DNA of 51,672 nt from Halobacteriales archaeon QS_5_70_17 (GTDB lineage: Archaea > Halobacteriota > Halobacteria > Halobacteriales > Haloarculaceae): the NCBI GenBank assembly GCA_003021975.1, contig PXRR01000005.1:45670-97341 (forward strand), given 5' to 3'. Positions 36,408 through 44,716 of this stretch are shown in pieces. The notes under the pieces were generated by a model that ran no database searches, was not told the DNA's origin, and was given only the letters and a program-made list of their open reading frames with translations. A program made the translations under genes and the position numbers. Numbering within the stretch: position 1 is the first letter of the stretch; each line of letters begins with the position of its first letter.

Positions 36408-36420
36408 ATCAAAAAAAGCG
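36408..36420 (-). terminator. Poly-T terminator after the DUF892 gene
   Basis: On the minus strand the sequence 14 bp after the stop codon of the DUF892 gene reads gctttttttgatc, a run of seven T (plus-strand A at 36411-36417). It matches the T-tract intrinsic terminators of archaea and stands out in this GC-rich DNA. Confidence 0.6.
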
Positions 36421-36430
36421 GCGGTTCGAG

Positions 36431-36952
36431 TTACTCCGCGGGGATGTCGCCGAAGTCGAACTCCTCGTCGAGCTGGGCGACCTCGTCGAGGGCGTCCTGC
36501 TCCTCGCGCATGATCTCCTCCAGCCGGTCGGCGATGTCGTCGTGGCCCGGCTCCTGGGCGATCGGGGTCAGGTTCCCGTAGGAGGCGATCCCGTAGTGCT
36601 CGGACTTCCGGGCCGCGAGGACGTTGTACCGCTCGAGCACCTTGTCGTCGGGATCGCGCTCGACGAACTCCCCGTGTTGCTCGATCACGGCGTCGACGAT
36701 CGGATCCTCGCTCGCCTCCGGTTGCATGTCGAGCGACTGGAAGATATCCTCGAGCCGGTCGACGTGACCCTGGGTCTCCTCGCGGTGCTCGGAGAAGGCC
36801 TCCTCGACCTCCTCGTCGACGGCCCCCTCCCGGAGGTCCTCGAGGGCGTCGACGAGCTGTTGCTCGGTGTAGTACATCTGCCGGAGCCCTTCCTGCAGCG
36901 GATCGTTCAGTGATCCACCGGACGTAGCACTTAGGATGGGACGTCCACGCAC
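36431..36952 (-). CDS. DUF892 ferritin-like (YciE/YciF-type) protein
   Basis: A ferritin-like four-helix protein. The strongest family sequence is LNDPLQEGLRQMYYTEQQLV, followed by EAFSEHREETQGHVDRLEDI and LAARKSEHYGIASYGNL, with Glu/His residues positioned as di-metal ligands. YciE/YciF proteins are linked to stress responses, but their chemistry is unsettled. The start is doubtful. GTG 36952 gives 173 aa, but the first 13 residues (MRGRPILSATSGG) are atypical; the next Met (at 36877) would cut into the first helix. A TTG/CTG or post-indel start near 36913 is possible. Confidence 0.85.
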   Translation of the reverse strand: MRGRPILSATSGGSLNDPLQEGLRQMYYTEQQLVDALEDLREGAVDEEVEEAFSEHREETQGHVDRLEDIFQSLDMQPEASEDPIVDAVIEQHGEFVERDPDDKVLERYNVLAARKSEHYGIASYGNLTPIAQEPGHDDIADRLEEIMREEQDALDEVAQLDEEFDFGDIPAE

Positions 36953-37182
36953 GTTCGACGGGAGGGCTGTCTGTGCAGGGAGTCAGGGGGGCAGCGGTCC
37001 CCAGCGGTGGCACCCGGAGCGGGCCGCCAGCCAGCGGTCCCGCGGTCCAAGGGTCGCTTCCCTGACTCGGACGGTTGCGCCCGAAGTCGGCGGGGATCGA
37101 ACTAGAAAGCGGCCCCGACGATCCGAGCGCCGGAGCTGTCGGCGCCCGGAACTACGCCGTCGGTCCGCTCCGTGCGAGAAGT

Positions 37183-37267
37183 CGGTGGGACTGGGATTCG
37201 AACCCAGGAGGCACAGGGCCACCGGTTTTCAAGACCGGCGCGTTGGGCCAGACTCCGCCATCCCACC
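37183..37267 (-). tRNA. tRNA-Ser (anticodon UGA)
   Basis: On the minus strand an 85-nt cloverleaf: acceptor GGTGGGA/TCCCACC with G discriminator, anticodon stem CCGGT/ACCGG, 7-nt loop CTTGAAA giving anticodon TGA, a long variable arm (ggtggccctgtgcctcc region) typical of class II tRNA-Ser, and the T loop GGTTCGAATCC. CCA is not encoded. No repeat of the tRNA 3' end, as expected for an integrated element, is visible nearby. The 230 bp to its right-hand neighbour (36953-37182) holds no gene I can support. Confidence 0.95.
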
Positions 37268-37308
37268 GCGTCTCGGGCCTACCGCCCCCGGGCCCTTTGC
37301 GCTGTCGG

Positions 37309-38064
37309 TCACCGCGCCAGTTCGAGGTCGCCCCCCTGCTCGACGACCGCCACCCCGAGGTCGTCGAGGCAGTCCGCGGTGCGCTCCGGGACGATGCGGC
37401 CGGCCCGGCGGCGCGCGCGCAGCAGTGTCAGGGCGTCGACGAGATCGGTCCCGGTCTCGACGACCGGTAGGGTCGGCAGGAAGTCGACCTCGAGGCCAGC
37501 GTCGAGTCCGCGGTCGGTCAGCGTCTCGACCGCCGGCGGCGTGTAGGCCCCCTCGAAGTCGATCGGCTCGGCGAAGCCGGCGTAGTAGACCCGGCCGCGG
37601 GTGGAGGAGCCGAGGACCGCCTCGCTGCGCCGGAGCTTCATCGCGGCGTTGTCCACGTGCGACCGGGCGAGGAAGGGGGCGGTCGGTTCGACGACGGCGA
37701 CGGTGCCGACCTCCTCCCGTTCGAGGAGGTGCGTCGCGGTGTTGCCCGCGCGGCCGGCGAACGTCTCTCCTACCTGCACCTCGAAGCGAGCGGCGTCGGG
37801 GTCGCCGAGGGCGGTCCCGACGACGGCGCGGAGTCGGGCCTCGGCGTCCGGGTCCGGGTCCGCGTCGGTATCGGGCAGCGCGTCGTCGGGCCGGTAGTTG
37901 ATCAGTAGTTCGCCGCCGCTGTCAGCGACGGCGCGGGCGACGTCGCCGAGCATCGCGGCGTAGAGGTCGGCGGCCTCCTCGGGCGCGAGCGGCGACGTCT
38001 CGACGAGTTCCGGGAGGACGACGCCCGGCCGGGGCGGGTCACAGAGGACGGCGACGGTGGTCAT
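37309..38064 (-). CDS. DUF2064-like nucleotide-diphospho-sugar transferase family protein
   Basis: A 251-aa protein starting MTTVAVLCDPPRPGVVLPEL, then EEAADLYAAMLGDVARAVAD and LLINYRPDDALPD. This resembles haloarchaeal DUF2064/GT-A-like proteins related to the TIGR04282 glycosyltransferases. A mid-protein VVEPTAPFLARSHVDNAAMK replaces the usual acidic DxD-type site, so activity is uncertain. ATG 38064 is supported by the AT-rich element at 38088-38095, shared with the divergent gene at 38118. An upstream in-frame ATG at 38109 is less likely. Confidence 0.65.
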   Translation of the reverse strand: MTTVAVLCDPPRPGVVLPELVETSPLAPEEAADLYAAMLGDVARAVADSGGELLINYRPDDALPDTDADPDPDAEARLRAVVGTALGDPDAARFEVQVGETFAGRAGNTATHLLEREEVGTVAVVEPTAPFLARSHVDNAAMKLRRSEAVLGSSTRGRVYYAGFAEPIDFEGAYTPPAVETLTDRGLDAGLEVDFLPTLPVVETGTDLVDALTLLRARRRAGRIVPERTADCLDDLGVAVVEQGGDLELAR

Positions 38065-38087
38065 ACCCCGACTGGGCGCGGCGCGGT

Positions 38088-38095
38088 CTTTATGC
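38088..38095. promoter_or_regulatory. Single AT element shared by divergent genes
   Basis: Only one AT-rich element (ctttatgc) lies in the 53 bp between starts 38064 (minus) and 38118 (plus). It is 23-31 bp from each start, so it appears to serve as the TATA box in both directions. Confidence 0.5.
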
Positions 38096-38117
38096 TCCCG
38101 GCTTCGCATCGGGGCAC

Positions 38118-38324
38118 ATGGGACTGACGCGAGCGCTCGCGGCCGTCTCCGTCGTCGTGGTCGCCGCCGCCGCCGTCGGTGCGCTGCGCGGGCTCTACGG
38201 GCTGTTCACGGGGCAGCACGTCACCGCCGCGGTGCTCGTGCTCGGCGTCGTCGCCGTGGCCGTCGCCCTGACGACGGTCGTCGGCAGCGAGGAGGCCGAG
38301 CGGACGGAGACGCCCTACTGGTAG
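38118..38324 (+). CDS. Small two-helix membrane protein
   Basis: A 68-aa protein with two hydrophobic segments (about 6-29 and 35-55: LAAVSVVVVAAAAVGALRGL and TAAVLVLGVVAVAVALTTVV) and a charged tail SEEAERTETPYW. No family recognised. Leaderless start at ATG 38118 from the shared TATA element. The following 274 bp (38325-38598) is very GC-rich and I see no feature in it. Confidence 0.65.
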   Translation: MGLTRALAAVSVVVVAAAAVGALRGLYGLFTGQHVTAAVLVLGVVAVAVALTTVVGSEEAERTETPYW

Positions 38325-38598
38325 CCGACCTCGCGGCGGGCCGATCCCCGAGGGCCGACAGCCGCCGGCGCGCTCGGGGTCGGGCGGCCCCGGGAGCTCT
38401 CGCCCCCGGGACGGGCGGTCGGCGCCGCTGGGGTCCTCCTGGGTCCGGTCCAGTCGCGGCGGGCCCCGCGGGCAGAGTTGCCCGGGGACCGCCGTTCGCG
38501 CCCCGCTCGTCGGTACTCTCCGTCTCCTCCCTCTGACGCGCCGGCCGGAGTGCCCTCGCCGGACGCCCGGCGACTGCGGGGCCGCACAGCGGGAACGA

Positions 38599-40263
38599 TC
38601 ACTCTCCGTCCTCGGCGCCCTCCCGCTCGCGGAGCTTCCGGCGCTGGATCTTCCCGGTCGTCGTCTGGGGCAGTTCGTCGACGAACTCGATGTCGCGGGG
38701 GTACTCGTACTTCGCGAGGTTCTCCCGGACGAGGTCGCGCAGCGCCTCCCGGAGCGCGTCGTCGCCCTCGGTGCCGGCGGTCGGCTGGACGAACGCCTTG
38801 ATGATCTCGCCGCGGCGGTCGTCCGGGATCCCGACCACGCCCGCCTGGACGACGTCGGGGTGTTCCAGCAGCGCGCTCTCGACCTCGCCGGGGCCGACCC
38901 GGTAGCCGGCGGTGATGATGACGTCGTCGTCGCGGGCCTTGAACCAGAGGTAGCCGTCCTCGTCGCGGGAGCCGAGGTCGCCCGTGAGGTGCCAGTCGTC
39001 GACGCCGGCCGCCGCCGTCTTCTCCGGGGCGTTCCAGTACTCCTCGAAGATCACCGGATCGTCGCCCCGGCGGACGGCGATCTGGCCGACCTCGCCGGTC
39101 GGTCTCGGCTCGCCGGTGTCGCCGTCGATCACTGCCACGCTGTGACCGGGGACGGGCTTGCCCATCGACCCCGGCCGGGCGGGGAACCACTCCCGGCAGT
39201 TGGTCACCAGCAGGTTCGCCTCGGTCTGGCCGTAGAGTTCGTTGACGACCGTCCCGGAGAGCTCCTCGTCGGCCCACGACAGGATCTCCGGGGTCAGCGG
39301 CTCGCCCCCGGAGCAGATCGCCCGCACGGAGAGGTCGTAGCGCTCGGCGGGCGCGTCGACGTCCATCAGCATCCGGATCGCCGTCGGCGGGATGAACGTG
39401 TTCGCGACGTCGAACTCGGCCATGAGTTCGAACGCCCGCTCGGCGTCGAACCCCTCCATCGGCGTCCCGAGGACGGGCTGGCCGTAGTGCCACGCGGGAA
39501 AGACCAGATCCCCCAGCGCACCGATCCACGCCCAGTCCGCCGGCGTCCAGTGGACCCCCTCGTGGTCGCGCTCGAAGTACATCCGGTAGGCCGGCAGATG
39601 GCCGACCCAGAGCCCGTGAGTGTGGAGTACGCCCTTCGGCGGCCCCGTCGAGCCGCTGGTGTACATGACGATGGCGGGCGTGTCGGCGTCGGTGTCGGCG
39701 ATCTCGAAGGAGTCGTCTCCGGCGAGGGCCTCCTCGAATGCGACGGCGCCCTCGGTCGCCGTCCCTCCGCCCGCGAAGCTCTCTCCCGTCGCCTCGACGA
39801 CGTGCTCCAGCCCGTCACAGTCGGGGGCCACGTCCAGCGCAGTGGCGGTGACGGCCGGATCGGTGACGACCGCGACCGCGCCGCTGTCGTCGAACCGGTA
39901 GCGCAGCGACTCCTCGCCGAACAGCACTGACAGCGGCAGGGACACCGCGCCGAGCTTCCAGCACGCGAGATGGGTCAGGAGGTTCTCGGGGCGCTGGGAG
40001 AGCACGACCGCCACCCTGTCGCCGCGGCCGACGCCGCGCGCCGCCAGCCCGTTGGCCAGCCGGTCCGACAGCCGATCGAGATCGTCGAACGTGTACGCCT
40101 CACGGCGGCCGTCCGGATACGCCTGGTAGAGCGCCGGGCGGTCCGTCTCCTCGTGTTTCCGCAGGAAGTCCCGCGCGATGTTGTAGTCCGACGGCAGGTC
40201 CCACTCGAACCCCTCTCGGGCCGCCTCGTAGCTCTCGCCGTCGAGGGTGAGATACCACGCCAT
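38599..40263 (-). CDS. AMP-forming acyl-CoA synthetase
   Basis: A 554-aa ANL-superfamily ligase that activates an acyl acid as acyl-AMP and then acyl-CoA. The P-loop is VMYTSGSTGPPKGVLHTHG. The A5 motif NELYGQTEAN, the hinge and A8 region WFKARDDDVIITAGYRVGP and the A10 catalytic lysine in TTTGKIQRRKLR are intact. It resembles the acetyl/medium-chain (benzoate-CoA-ligase-like) haloarchaeal group; chain length cannot be told. The TATA-like cgcttacc lies about 25 bp before ATG. It follows, on the same strand, the frameshifted hypothetical gene after aroC. Confidence 0.92.
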   Translation of the reverse strand: MAWYLTLDGESYEAAREGFEWDLPSDYNIARDFLRKHEETDRPALYQAYPDGRREAYTFDDLDRLSDRLANGLAARGVGRGDRVAVVLSQRPENLLTHLACWKLGAVSLPLSVLFGEESLRYRFDDSGAVAVVTDPAVTATALDVAPDCDGLEHVVEATGESFAGGGTATEGAVAFEEALAGDDSFEIADTDADTPAIVMYTSGSTGPPKGVLHTHGLWVGHLPAYRMYFERDHEGVHWTPADWAWIGALGDLVFPAWHYGQPVLGTPMEGFDAERAFELMAEFDVANTFIPPTAIRMLMDVDAPAERYDLSVRAICSGGEPLTPEILSWADEELSGTVVNELYGQTEANLLVTNCREWFPARPGSMGKPVPGHSVAVIDGDTGEPRPTGEVGQIAVRRGDDPVIFEEYWNAPEKTAAAGVDDWHLTGDLGSRDEDGYLWFKARDDDVIITAGYRVGPGEVESALLEHPDVVQAGVVGIPDDRRGEIIKAFVQPTAGTEGDDALREALRDLVRENLAKYEYPRDIEFVDELPQTTTGKIQRRKLREREGAEDGE

Positions 40264-40300
40264 GTGCTACCCGACGCCAGCAGGAAGGTAAGCGTTCCCG

Positions 40301-40759
40301 TCAGAGAAACGCCAGCCGGGGAGTCGACACCGACACGTCGACCCCGGCGAAGGCGGGATCCTCGGCGAGCGATTCGACGAGGTCCCGCTGGTCGTCGCCG
40401 CGGGACGCGTTCGCGAGCGTCCAGCGCTCGGAGCCCCCCGACGCCTCCCACTCGACGGTCAGGCGCGCCCGCCGCGTGCGGTACCCGCGGTCCACTCCAC
40501 GGCCGCGAGGTCAGCGAGCGGGACCGCGGAGTTGCGCTCCCGAAGAGCGAGCGCCTCCTCGTGGGCCAGCCCCGCGAGTCGCTCGCGGGTCCGCTCGCCC
40601 ATGTCGGCCCGGAGGAGCGCCGCCCGGAACGACTCGCCGGCGAACGCCCAGACGAGGCGCTCGTCGGTGACGACCGCCTCCCAGAACTCGAGGGACGGCT
40701 GCCGGTTGCGAAACCACTCGGTGAACCGCCCGAGGGTCCGCTCGCCGTGTCTCGCGGCG
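40301..40759 (-). pseudogene. Conserved haloarchaeal hypothetical gene with probable 1-nt deletion
   Basis: Read on the minus strand directly after aroC. One frame gives RHGERTLGRFTEWFRNRQPS...LEFWEAVVTDERLVWAFAGE...ERNSAVPLADLAAVEWTAG and then a TGA at 40459. The frame one base earlier continues as ...GYRTRRARLTVEWEASG...LVESLAEDPAFAGVDVSVST to TGA 40301. Adding one base in the ccc/GGG run at 40484-40486 joins the parts. No ATG or GTG is visible at the 5' end of the coding-like region, so the start is unknown or also damaged. No function recognised. Confidence 0.65.
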
Positions 40760-41986
40760 CTAGTCGTCTCTCGTCTCTGCGCGAGTCGCAGCGTCGTCGG
40801 GGTCGTCCTGCGGACTGGCGGGGTGGTAGTCGGTGTCGTACTCGCCGGGGCGGTCGTCGAGGCGGTCGGGGTTGATCCGCCCGCCCAACAGCATGAAGTC
40901 GAGGACGGTACAGTAGAGCATCGCCTCGACGACCGGCACCGCCCGCGGCGGGAGCGACGGGTCGTGGCGGCCGACGACCTGGATCGCCTTCTCCGCGCCG
41001 CTCTCCCAGTCGACGGTGGTCTGCTCTTTGGGGATCGACGTGGGGGCGTGCCAGGTGACCTCGCCGTAGATGGGTTCGCCGGTCGTGATCCCGCCCTGGA
41101 GACCGCCGTGGTCGTTGCCGACCGGGACGGGGTCGCCCGCCTCGCTCTCGGTCTCGGGGTGGGACTCGCCGTCGTCGAACTCCCAGTCCTCGTTGCGGTC
41201 GATGCCGGCCACCTCGCGGGCCTCGCGCCCCAGGCCGAACTCGAAGGCCGTCGTCGCCGGGACGGCCATCATCGCCGCGCCCAGTCGGGCGGGGAACGAG
41301 TCGAACCGCGGCGCGCCCAGCCCCCGGGGGACCCCGCGGGCCTCGAAGTAGATCGATCCGCCGATGGAGTCGCCCTCCTCCTGGTAGCGGTCGATCAGGT
41401 CGCGCATCTCCTCGGCGGTCTCGGGGTGAGCGCACCGCACCTCGTTGTCCTCGGTGTGCTCGAGCATCTCCTCGAAGCTCACCTCCGGGGCCTCGACGTC
41501 GCCGATCTGGTTGACGTGAGCCTTGATCCGGACGTCGTGGTCGGACTGCTCGAGGACCTGCCGGGCGACGGCGCCGGCGGCCACCCAGTTGACCGTCTCG
41601 CGGGCCGAGGAGCGCCCCCCGCCGCCCCAGTTGCGAGTACCGAACTTCGCGGAGTAGGTGTAGTCGCCGTGGCTGGGCCGCGGGGCGGTGACGAACGGCT
41701 CGTACTTCCCCGAGCGGGCGTCCTTGTTCTGGATGACCATCCCCAGGGGCGTCCCCGTGGTGTAGCCGTCCTGGATCCCCGACTGGAGTTCGACGGCGTC
41801 GGGTTCGTTCCGAGAGGTGGTGATCATCGACTGGCCGGGCTTGCGCCGATCGAGTTCGCGCTGGATGTCGTCCTCGTCGAGTTCGACGCCCGCCGGACAG
41901 CCCGAGACGGTGACGCCCATCGCCTCCCCGTGGCTCTCGCCGTAGGTCGTGAACCGGAAGAGGCGTCCGAACTGGTTACCGTTCAT
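40760..41986 (-). CDS. aroC: Chorismate synthase
   Basis: AroC, 408 aa, converts EPSP to chorismate with reduced FMN, the last step of the shikimate pathway. Family signatures: FTTYGESHGEAMGVTVSGCP at the N-terminus, ELDRRKPGQSMITTSRNEPD, GGGRSSARETVNWVAAGAVA and NDHGGLQGGITTGEPI. It has an acidic haloarchaeal insertion (ESHPETESEAGDPVP) and an acidic tail. The TATA-like ggtctaaatg lies about 30 bp before ATG 41986. The next gene on this strand begins right at its stop codon and is frameshifted. Confidence 0.97.
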   Translation of the reverse strand: MNGNQFGRLFRFTTYGESHGEAMGVTVSGCPAGVELDEDDIQRELDRRKPGQSMITTSRNEPDAVELQSGIQDGYTTGTPLGMVIQNKDARSGKYEPFVTAPRPSHGDYTYSAKFGTRNWGGGGRSSARETVNWVAAGAVARQVLEQSDHDVRIKAHVNQIGDVEAPEVSFEEMLEHTEDNEVRCAHPETAEEMRDLIDRYQEEGDSIGGSIYFEARGVPRGLGAPRFDSFPARLGAAMMAVPATTAFEFGLGREAREVAGIDRNEDWEFDDGESHPETESEAGDPVPVGNDHGGLQGGITTGEPIYGEVTWHAPTSIPKEQTTVDWESGAEKAIQVVGRHDPSLPPRAVPVVEAMLYCTVLDFMLLGGRINPDRLDDRPGEYDTDYHPASPQDDPDDAATRAETRDD

Positions 41987-42122
41987 TACCGGGCGTGGGT
42001 GGTGTGGACATTTAGACCTTACAGAAGCCGCGAGGATCCGGGCGTCGGTCCGCGAGCGCGGGATCCCGCGCCCGCGGTCGGACGGAGGGGACCGCCGACC
42101 GCGAATCGGGGGAGAAGGGGGC

Positions 42123-43313
42123 TCACCACGCCGACTCCAGCACGTCGAGCAGTTCGTCCTCGGTCGGATCGAGTCCCTCCGGGCAGTTGCGCAGGAAGTA
42201 ATCGTCGGCGACGTAGGCGGCGACGTCCGGCAGGGCGTCGCGCTCGACGGGATCGAGGTCGCGCAGGCGGTCGGGTAGTCCCATCCCGTCGCGGACGTCG
42301 GCGACGCTCTCGACGACCGCGCCCGCCCGGTCGTCGGCGTCGGTGTCGGCGACCCCGAAGGCCTCCGCGAGGACGTCCCGCCGGCCGCCGACGCGCCCGA
42401 AGAGGTACTCCAGGGCCGGGGGCGCCATCACCGCGTGGGCGATGCCCTGCTGGACGCCCTCCTCCCGAAGGCCGTGGCCGAACGCGTGGATCAGGGAGAG
42501 CAGGCCGCCCCCGCGGGTCGCCCGCGGGTACTGCACGAGGACGATGCCGGCGACGACCGCCTCCATCACCGCCGGGTCCTCGGGGTCGCGCACGTCGGGC
42601 AGCGAGGGGCGCAACAGCTTCAGGCCGTGGAGCGCCGGCGCGTCGGTCATCGGGCTGGCCATCCGGCCGTAGACCGCCTCCAGGCCCTTGTCGAAGCCGT
42701 TCATCGCCGATCCGACGAGCGCACCGGTCGGGGTCGTCTCGAAGAGGTCGGGGTCGTAGGCCAGGGCCTCCGGCATCAGGACGGGGTCGGAGTAGCCCGC
42801 CGAGAGGTCGCTACCGTCCCGGAAGACGACGGACCCGCCCGGCGAGAGGTCGGCCCCGGCGAGGGTCGTCGGGACGGCCACCAGCGGCATCGGGTCCTCG
42901 GGGACGGGGAGGGCGCCGCGCTCGGCGACGTACTCGCGTAACTCGCCGTACGAGCGGCCGTCCTCCCACACGGCGCGCACGGCGCGGGCGGTGTCGATGC
43001 TGGACCCGCCGCCGACCGCGACCAGCGCGTCGGCGTCCTCGTCGTCGACGGCCGTCAGCCCCTCGTAGACGGACTCGACGGACTTCTCGGGCGTGGTACC
43101 GTCGAAGACGCCCGCGAGGCGGTCGCCCAGCCCCGCCTCGACCGGATCCATCGTGTCGCGGTTGCTCCCGACGTTCGACCCGCAGACCACGAGCGCCCGG
43201 TCGGCGCCCAGTTCGGCGACGGTCTCCCCGAGGTCGGCCACGCAGCCCCGACCGAACGCGATCTCGCCGGCGACGTTGTCGTACTCGAACGGTTCGATCT
43301 CGTCGATGGCCAT
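42123..43313 (-). CDS. Iron-containing alcohol dehydrogenase
   Basis: A 396-aa group III (iron-activated) dehydrogenase. The NAD-binding loop is VAVGGGSSIDTARAV and the glycine-rich PLVAVPTTLAG motif follows. Metal ligands lie in MNGFDKGLEAVYG (Asp) and HAFGHGLREEGVQQGIAHAV (His residues). The substrate is unknown. The start MAIDEIEPFEYD at ATG 43313 is chosen over the upstream ATG, which lies in the terminator region of the preceding gene. The TATA-like cgttaacc is about 25-30 bp upstream. It sits 36 bp after the broken phosphatase-like gene. Confidence 0.9.
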   Translation of the reverse strand: MAIDEIEPFEYDNVAGEIAFGRGCVADLGETVAELGADRALVVCGSNVGSNRDTMDPVEAGLGDRLAGVFDGTTPEKSVESVYEGLTAVDDEDADALVAVGGGSSIDTARAVRAVWEDGRSYGELREYVAERGALPVPEDPMPLVAVPTTLAGADLSPGGSVVFRDGSDLSAGYSDPVLMPEALAYDPDLFETTPTGALVGSAMNGFDKGLEAVYGRMASPMTDAPALHGLKLLRPSLPDVRDPEDPAVMEAVVAGIVLVQYPRATRGGGLLSLIHAFGHGLREEGVQQGIAHAVMAPPALEYLFGRVGGRRDVLAEAFGVADTDADDRAGAVVESVADVRDGMGLPDRLRDLDPVERDALPDVAAYVADDYFLRNCPEGLDPTEDELLDVLESAW

Positions 43314-43348
43314 GCGTTCGCGAACGATCGACCGGCGGTTAACGGTTC

Positions 43349-44390
43349 TCATAGCGCCGAGACGCGCCCGGCCGCGAACGGCACCAGCATCTTGTCGGGG
43401 TGGAGGCCGCCGTGCATGCCCACCTGCGAGAGGTGGCCGTCGTCGTACCACGCGAACCCCTCGTCGGGGATCGCGAGCACGTCCGGACAGCGCCGGAGGA
43501 ACCGGTCGCTCGGCTCGCGGTCGCCGAAGAGGTCCTCGTCGAGAAGCTCCTCGCGGCGCAACACCAGCGGGTCCAGCGGCGCCAGCCCCTCCCGGAGAGC
43601 CTCGATCAGCGCCTCCTCGCGGCCCTCGCGGGCGTAGAACTGGAGGTTCCGGGGGCCGCCGACGGCGGGGATTGGGTCGCCGCCGTCGACCTCGCCGTGG
43701 TCGGCGGTGACGATCAGCAGCGTCCGCTCGGCGACGGCCGGGTCGAGTCCGTCGACGAGTTCGCGTTCGAGCGCCGCGCAGACGGCCGCCAGTTGCGCGT
43801 CCGTCTCCGGGTGGGCGACGCCGGCGCGGTGGGCGGACTCGTCGACGCTCGGCACGTAGAACTGGCAGTAGGTCGGTCTCTCGGCGGCGGCCAGTCGCTC
43901 GCGGACCCGACAGGCCCCCCGTGCGACCGTGCGGTAGCCGACGCCGCGCGCGCCGGTCGTCGCCTGCCCGGAGTACGCCGAGTCGTTCAGGCCGGCCGGC
44001 GCGACGATCACCGAGTCCGCCGAGAGCCGGTCGTAGACCGGCCGCTCGTCGATCAGCGCCGCGGGATCGGCCGCCTCCGCGGGCGAGCGACCCTCGCGGT
44101 CGGTGAAGGGGAGCGTGTGGAGGTAGCCCCCCAGCGCCTCGACGTAAGCGTTCCACGCGCCGGAAGTGCCCCCAGCCGAACCCGTCGACGAACGCCACGA
44201 CGACGTGCTCGACGTCCGTCCCGACCCCGTCGAAGACGTCGGCGGGGAGCGGCCGGCGCGCGTCCTCGCCCAGCAGCGAACACACCGTGTCGGGGACGTT
44301 CGCGAAGCAGTAGCCCGCCCAGTCGGGGCGGACGAACCCCGGGGCGAGCGTCGCTCCGCGGAGGCTGTCGGCGAGGGCAGTCCTGAGCAC
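43349..44390 (-). pseudogene. Alkaline phosphatase/phosphodiesterase-superfamily gene with internal deletion
   Basis: The 5' part (from GTG about 44390; GTG 44414 also possible) reads ...LAPGFVRPDWAGYCFANVPD...VVVAFVDGFGWGHFRR, matching the N-terminus of haloarchaeal alkaline-phosphatase-family proteins with the first metal Asp (VDGFGW). At 44153-44157 it jumps frame to WNAYVEALGGYLHTLPFTDR and continues correctly to TADHGEVDGGD, HGGLHPDKMLVPFAAG and the stop at 43349. In relatives I know, about 45-50 residues with the catalytic TSxYPSE nucleophile lie between these parts. So the nucleophile is gone and the frame is shifted. An ORF from ATG 44011 remains but lacks the active site. Confidence 0.75.
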
Positions 44391-44716
44391 GGTCCCGAAT
44401 CGCGCGGCGGTCACAATAGCCTTTACCGCGACCGGCGGCCCGTCCACTCCGCCGCGTCGGGGCGCGTCCCCCCAGCAAACCCACGCCTTTTTAAACTCAG
44501 AGGGGAAATATGAGCGTAACCGAGCGCACGGTCGCCCAAGGATGACGAGCGGGCGACCGGCGGGGTCCGGCGCGAGCGCGCCTCCGCGGGCGCGCCGGCG
44601 CAACCATCGGGCCGCGTGTGCACCGAGCCATCAGCGGACCGTCTGAGCCATCAGCGGACCGTCTACGCCGGTCGTACGCCGTCGCCCGTCGGGCGACTCC
44701 ACTCGGAGTCCGAACT
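44391..44716 (+). other. Long GC-rich leader of RNase J with two short upstream ORFs
   Basis: A TATA-like TTTTTAAA at 44488-44495 points right, 220 bp before the RNase J start, an unusually long leader for this group. It contains ATG 44510 (11-codon ORF) and ATG 44542 (34-codon ORF ending 44646). The first lies at or before the likely transcription start. Neither looks like a conserved protein. A second TATA-like element (ctttaccgc, 44421-44429) points left to the broken phosphatase-superfamily gene. Confidence 0.5.
44625..44664. repeat. Perfect 20-bp tandem duplication in RNase J leader
   Basis: GAGCCATCAGCGGACCGTCT occurs twice head to tail (44625-44644 and 44645-44664) without mismatch, 53 bp before the RNase J start. 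Perfect identity suggests a recent duplication. Confidence 0.85.

Noticed and set aside
37183-37267. tRNA-Ser as a possible integration site for a mobile element
   Set aside because: No repeat of the tRNA 3' end, integrase or element genes are visible on either side in this window.
44510-44646. Two short upstream ORFs in the RNase J leader as genuine small genes
   Set aside because: The first ATG lies at or before the expected transcription start, and the second encodes Arg/Pro/Ala-rich sequence without conservation clues.
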